Source of the DNA: Biomphalaria glabrata
Lineage: Eukaryota > Mollusca > Gastropoda > Planorbidae
Length of the DNA stretch: 64,000 nt
Assembly: GCF_947242115.1 (NCBI RefSeq)
Contig: NC_074712.1
Coordinates: 16,892,666-16,956,665 of the forward strand
Reading direction: 5' to 3'
This document shows, in pieces, positions 59,600-64,000 of this stretch. A program made the position numbers and the translations under genes. The number at the start of each line of letters is the position of its first letter. Positions within the stretch are counted from its first letter, which is position 1. The notes below the pieces were generated by a model. That model worked only from the letters and a program-made list of their open reading frames with translations. It was not told the DNA's origin and searched no databases.

Positions 59600-60960
59600 A
59601 GAACAGTGTACACTCTTGCCAAACACATGAGCTATGGTCGGACCTTTGAGGCCAGCATTTGATTTTTTTTCCTCAAACTCTTTGTGTAAGCTTGTGCTTT
59701 TTGTTCCTAGTCTCTTCTTCTAAAGACGGTTTAAGTGAATAAGCTAAGGTTAAATATCGTTTACGTTAATTTTTATTTACGAAAGTTTCGGCTTATTTCT
59801 TTGTTCAATATTTTAAATAATGCTAGCGATAAACTTAGAATAGCTTTTCTAAAGTTTTTCTTACACCCCAGCACTGAAATGTTTTCACAAGAAAAACATA
59901 AAAAATACTTTATAAAAAAAACAACAAACTCCCCGTATTTTTGTGCAGAATTTTGTTCTCTCTCAGGTAAACTTAAATTCACAGCCTAATAATGTCAGTT
60001 TATTTAAAATGAGAACTGAATAATGCAAAAGATATATAAGAAAAATGTACTTCCGCCTCAATTTACTAATTCTAGTTTTAAACCAAAGAAACGAAATGCG
60101 TCCGCGCAATATCGACCATTAGTTTGGATCAGTTATATATTATTGACCTAGACATAATAAATCTGTGCGATTAGAAATATTTTTACCTATTGTTTTTGTT
60201 TAGCTTTTAGCTTTCTCAAAGCACTATGATCCTATCACTTGTCTGGACCATTTATGAAAGGGGGAGGGAAGAAGGGGGTATCTTGTGAATGTTTACATGA
60301 TCGTTTTTTAAATGCATAAAAAATGTTCACTCGGGGCTCAAGAGCCATCAAGGGCACTAATTCAACTTATACTACCACATCTGTCAAGTACGATTTATTT
60401 CCTTTGCTTGAAGATACCAAACAAAATAATTAATTAACAATAGTTAATTAACTGGTTAATTAAAAAAAAAAAGAATCTTGTTTTGTTAGGCAAAAGAAAA
60501 ATGTGTGCAAAATGTTCAGCTTGATCCGAGATTGGGTGTCGTTGAAATAACGTGTACAGATTTATCCGACAGACAGAGTTGATAGAAGCTTTGTACAAAT
60601 TGTGTTTCATAAATACGATGTCGATAATAGTTTTATTCAAGCACAGTCTGGCACGTGTTTGTGAGTGAATGTGCGTGCGCATGTTATAAGAGATATACCC
60701 ATTTTAGAAATATTTGAGAACCTTCGTAAATTAGACCCCAAACAGCACTGTACATTCTCTGACGACTGCCTTGTGTCTTTCAGGGTCTAATGAATAGACA
60801 AAATCTCACTGCCTGACATCACGCATGAACAGACATGGTATTTCCACCTATACAAAGAGACCAGCTGACTGTTTAGTCATAAAATAAATGTAAGAACCAT
60901 GTCGTGAAAGAATAAAACAGAATTACCTACAATTGACATAGTGCAGGCCATTAATTGGGA
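59600..60960. other. No gene seen; one interspersed repeat
   Basis: AT-rich DNA with a minus-strand copy of the TTAATTAACT interspersed repeat at about 60400-60545. Short ORFs at 59735-59989 and 60434-60682 are unsupported. Confidence 0.5.
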
Positions 60961-60965
60961 TGGGG

Positions 60966-60986
60966 CTCTCTCTGTCTGTCTGTCTA

Positions 60987-61055
<69 letters not shown>
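60966..61055. repeat. (TC)n and (TG)n microsatellites
   Basis: CTGT/CT runs followed by TG and CG runs. Non-coding. Confidence 0.95.
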
Positions 61056-61059
<4 letters not shown>

Positions 61060-61384
61060 GTGCGTTTGTGTGATTTCTATTCTCGTTGAGGGAAAGAGTC
61101 AACTACCGGTAGTCTACTAATATTCATCATCCTCTAACTAGATCTAGGTCTACCTTTGTGTGGACTTAGGGAAATTTATTAGGATGAACTTGGTTTAGTA
61201 ATGATAAATCTAGATCTATATTGGGATAATTTATTAGGGTTACGTTGGTTTAGTGAAAATAGATCTAGATCTACATTGGGATCATTTATTAGGATTACGT
61301 TGGTTTAGTGAAAATATTTTACAATGAACTTGGTTTTCATAATACAGATCTCTGTTTTAGTAAGTCCATAATATCATTAAAATC

Positions 61385-61706
<322 letters not shown>

Positions 61707-61720
61707 AGGCCTATGTGGGC

Positions 61721-61824
61721 CACTAGCGGATCCAGAACTTTGGAGTGGGGGGGGCGATTTTTTTCCAAACCCTAACCCTAACGCCCAGTAAACCCTAACC
61801 CTACGCATAAACGTGCATACAGCG

Positions 61825-61864
<40 letters not shown>

Positions 61865-63832
61865 CACACGCACACATATATATATATATATATAAATATG
61901 AGAATAAAAAAAGCAGCATTTCTCAACCTTCGGCGAAAACCAAAACAACTGGGGCAGCGCTATAAGGTTCTCTGGTGAAGTTCGGGGCGAAGCCCCGACG
62001 CCATAAGCGTTTTATTGCTTTTTTCACTGCAGAAACGCATTCTCCTGACAAGTACAGCTCATTATTCATAAATGGAGTTCGGGGCGAAGCCCCGACGCCA
62101 AAAGCGTTTTCTTGCATTCTTCATTGCAGAAACGCATTCTCCTGACATCTACAACTCATTACCCATAAATGAAGTTCCGGGCGAAGCCCCGACGCCAAAA
62201 GCGTTTTCTTGTATTCTTCTCTGCAGAAACGTATTCTCCTGACATCTACAGCTCATTACTCATAAATGGAGTTCGGGGCGAAGCCCCGACGCCAAAAGCG
62301 TTTTCTTGCATTCTTCACTGCAGAAACGCATTCTCCTGACCTGAAGCTCATTATTCATACTATTAAAAAACGACCTTTCAAATAATGTTGTACTTGAAAA
62401 ATATTCTAATTTGAATTTATAGACCCATAATACATTGCAAATAAAACCGATTTGTTCCTTGAAAAGATAGGATACCCCACGTATTTAGATTTTTGCTTTG
62501 AGGATCACCGCCGAAAAAAAACTTATTCGATAAATAGTATTCAAGAAAACTCTAGCATAAATTGTGAGTTATAGTCCCAAATTTATTTAGCTAGAAAAAT
62601 AGCAGATTGAGTAAAGGTTGGGAAAAGGCGACTATGAAAACGTTATTTGAGTCTAGAACTCATCTCAATCATGACTCTTATACTGAAAAATTTCGTTTGA
62701 ATTCTAACTTTTCCAATGCAAAGTCTTTCTTAAAATACTTATGATAACTTCATGTTAAATCACAAAAACTCTGTCTGGAAATGGGAATGGCGGTAGAGTG
62801 AAAACGATTACTCCTCGCTCCTTTACTAATTTCTACTAAAGATTGCATTTGGCATTAAAGAATAGGTATGGGGTGACTCGATATAAGAATTTAATTTATA
62901 GTATATATAAATTATATTAGTGACAGATTTTTTTAATTTTGTAATTTCTTAACTATAATACAAAAAGAAAAAGTATTGATTTGTCCGATGGGGGAAATGC
63001 GATTGCATGTATCGCCCCTCCCACCTGGTACAACCCTTTTTCATTTAAATTTTCTAATGATACAATTTGAGATTAGAGTGTGGTACGACATATTTACAAT
63101 GGGTCACATATCAATACGTAGTTTATATTATATAGATATTCAACTAATTTTATTCACAAACTATGATTCTCCACAAAAATATGACCGCCCCCCCCCAGCA
63201 CTCAGAGGGCTAGAGTGGGGAGGGCAGTACTTGCAATCGCCCCTCCGCCTCACCCCACCGAATCGGCCAAAATACCAGAAAGGGAGCGACATAATATAAA
63301 ATTTATATATTAATTCAACTAATTTTGTTCACAAACTATGATTTCTCAATAAAAACGGACCGCCCCCCCCCCACTCAAAGGGTTTAGGTGGGAAGGGCAG
63401 AAGAGATATTCGTCCCCTCCCCCCACCAATCGGCAAACAGGGAACGACATAATATAAAGATCGGTTAAAATATCAATAACAAGTTACAAGGATATAGATA
63501 TTTAATTGATTTTGTTAGCAGGCTGTGATTTCTACCAGTAAATTGGACCGCCCCCCCACTCGAAAGTTAAGGGGGGGGGGCGGGATTGATACCATCGCCC
63601 CCTCCCGACCCCACCAAATCGGCCAACATACTAGAGGGGGGGGGGGCGAAATAATCTAAAAATAGGTTGAAATATAAATAATTAGTATATATTTTTAACA
63701 TAAGTAATAAATTCGTATACAAATTGTGTGAATCCTATACTAAAGTTCGTCCGACCTCCCCCTTCGGGGGGGGGGGTCGGCCGAGTGGGGGGGGCGATCG
63801 CCCCTACCGCCCCCCCCCTGGATCCGCCAGTG
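61721..63832. mobile_element. Family A hAT-like element, largest copy (2112 bp)
   Basis: It starts CACTAGCGGATCCAGAACTT and ends, on the opposite strand, with CACTGGCGGATCCAGG. An exact 8-bp duplication ATGTGGGC flanks it (61713-61720 and 63833-63840). It holds telomere-like CCCTAACCCTAAC, (CA)n, four 97-bp units at about 61981-62370, and two to three degenerate GACCGCCCCCCC...AATCGGCCAA blocks in the right half. No transposase frame was found. The perfect duplication implies recent movement. Confidence 0.92.
61981..62370. repeat. 97-bp tandem units inside family A, four copies
   Basis: Units begin at 61981, 62078, 62175 and 62272. Each has TTCGGGGCGAAGCCCCGACG, then an AAAAGCGTTTTCTTG block, GCAGAAACGCATTCTCCTGA and CAGCTCATTA. 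Each starts with a GC-rich hairpin. Confidence 0.92.
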
Positions 63833-63850
63833 ATGTGGGCTATGTGTGTG

Positions 63851-64000
63851 CAGGGCCGGTTCTACAGATTACGGGACCCTATGCGAAACGGATTGCGCGG
63901 GGCCTATTCTGGTTTGTGATAAGGATAATAAGTGAAAATTAAGATTTTGTATTAGAAAAATAAATTCGTCTTTGCATTTTATTCATACTTTACTAAGTAC
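63851..64000 (+). mobile_element. Family C element, cut by the window end
   Basis: It starts CAGGGCCGGTTCTACAG. It then follows the 28904 copy (GGGCCTATTCTGG, AAGTGAAAATTAAGATTTTG). It begins 10 bp after the target duplication of family A. Confidence 0.8.

Overview
The window is a repeat-rich, AT-rich animal nuclear segment. It most resembles a heterobranch gastropod, probably a freshwater pulmonate such as a planorbid snail. The reasons are: small exons with GT-AG introns; two conserved animal genes; a tRNA-derived SINE whose body I recognise from snail genomes; an I-group non-LTR retrotransposon of a kind described from Biomphalaria; and islands of TCTAGATC-type sequence. The species call is inference.

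Two host genes can be reconstructed exon by exon. On the plus strand, 4915-15073 encodes a GDE1-type membrane glycerophosphodiester phosphodiesterase in six coding exons (342 residues). On the minus strand, 34554-21430 encodes an epsin in nine coding exons (559 residues): ENTH domain, two ubiquitin-interacting motifs, DPW motifs, clathrin-box-like motifs and NPF motifs. The genes converge tail to tail, about 6.3 kb apart. One acts in glycerophospholipid turnover and the other in clathrin endocytosis; nothing suggests that they work together. An orphan exon-like segment (59496-59592, minus) may belong to a third, unidentified gene.

The rest is mobile and tandem DNA. The GDE1 introns hold a TTAA-ended element containing a 59-bp minisatellite and a solo LTR (7752-9911), a small hAT-like element, a 54-unit 39-bp minisatellite open on both strands (11123-13226), and a full SINE with 15-bp target duplications. 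Downstream lies a decayed hAT transposon with terminal repeats and target duplication (15493-16952). The epsin introns hold SINEs, a 191-bp foldback MITE, a hAT-like element and AT microsatellites. A perfect 152-bp inverted repeat carrying a tRNA-like sequence lies at 38189-38505.

From 39.9 kb to the end the window is mostly transposon. Family A (ends CACTGGCGGATCC or CACTAGCGGATCC) has three copies, family B (ends CATGGGCGTAGCC) has four, and family C (ends CAGGGCCGG) has four plus relatives. Copies with clear ends have 8-bp target duplications, which points to the hAT superfamily, and none encodes a visible transposase. A non-LTR retrotransposon with an uninterrupted 1291-codon ORF (endonuclease, reverse transcriptase, RNase H) lies at 48655-52530 on the minus strand. 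The most unusual signals are the family B elements that carry a captured LINE C-terminal fragment, the GCGAAGC mini-hairpins shared by families A and B, the perfect 152-bp palindrome, and the substituted active-site motifs of the GDE1 protein.
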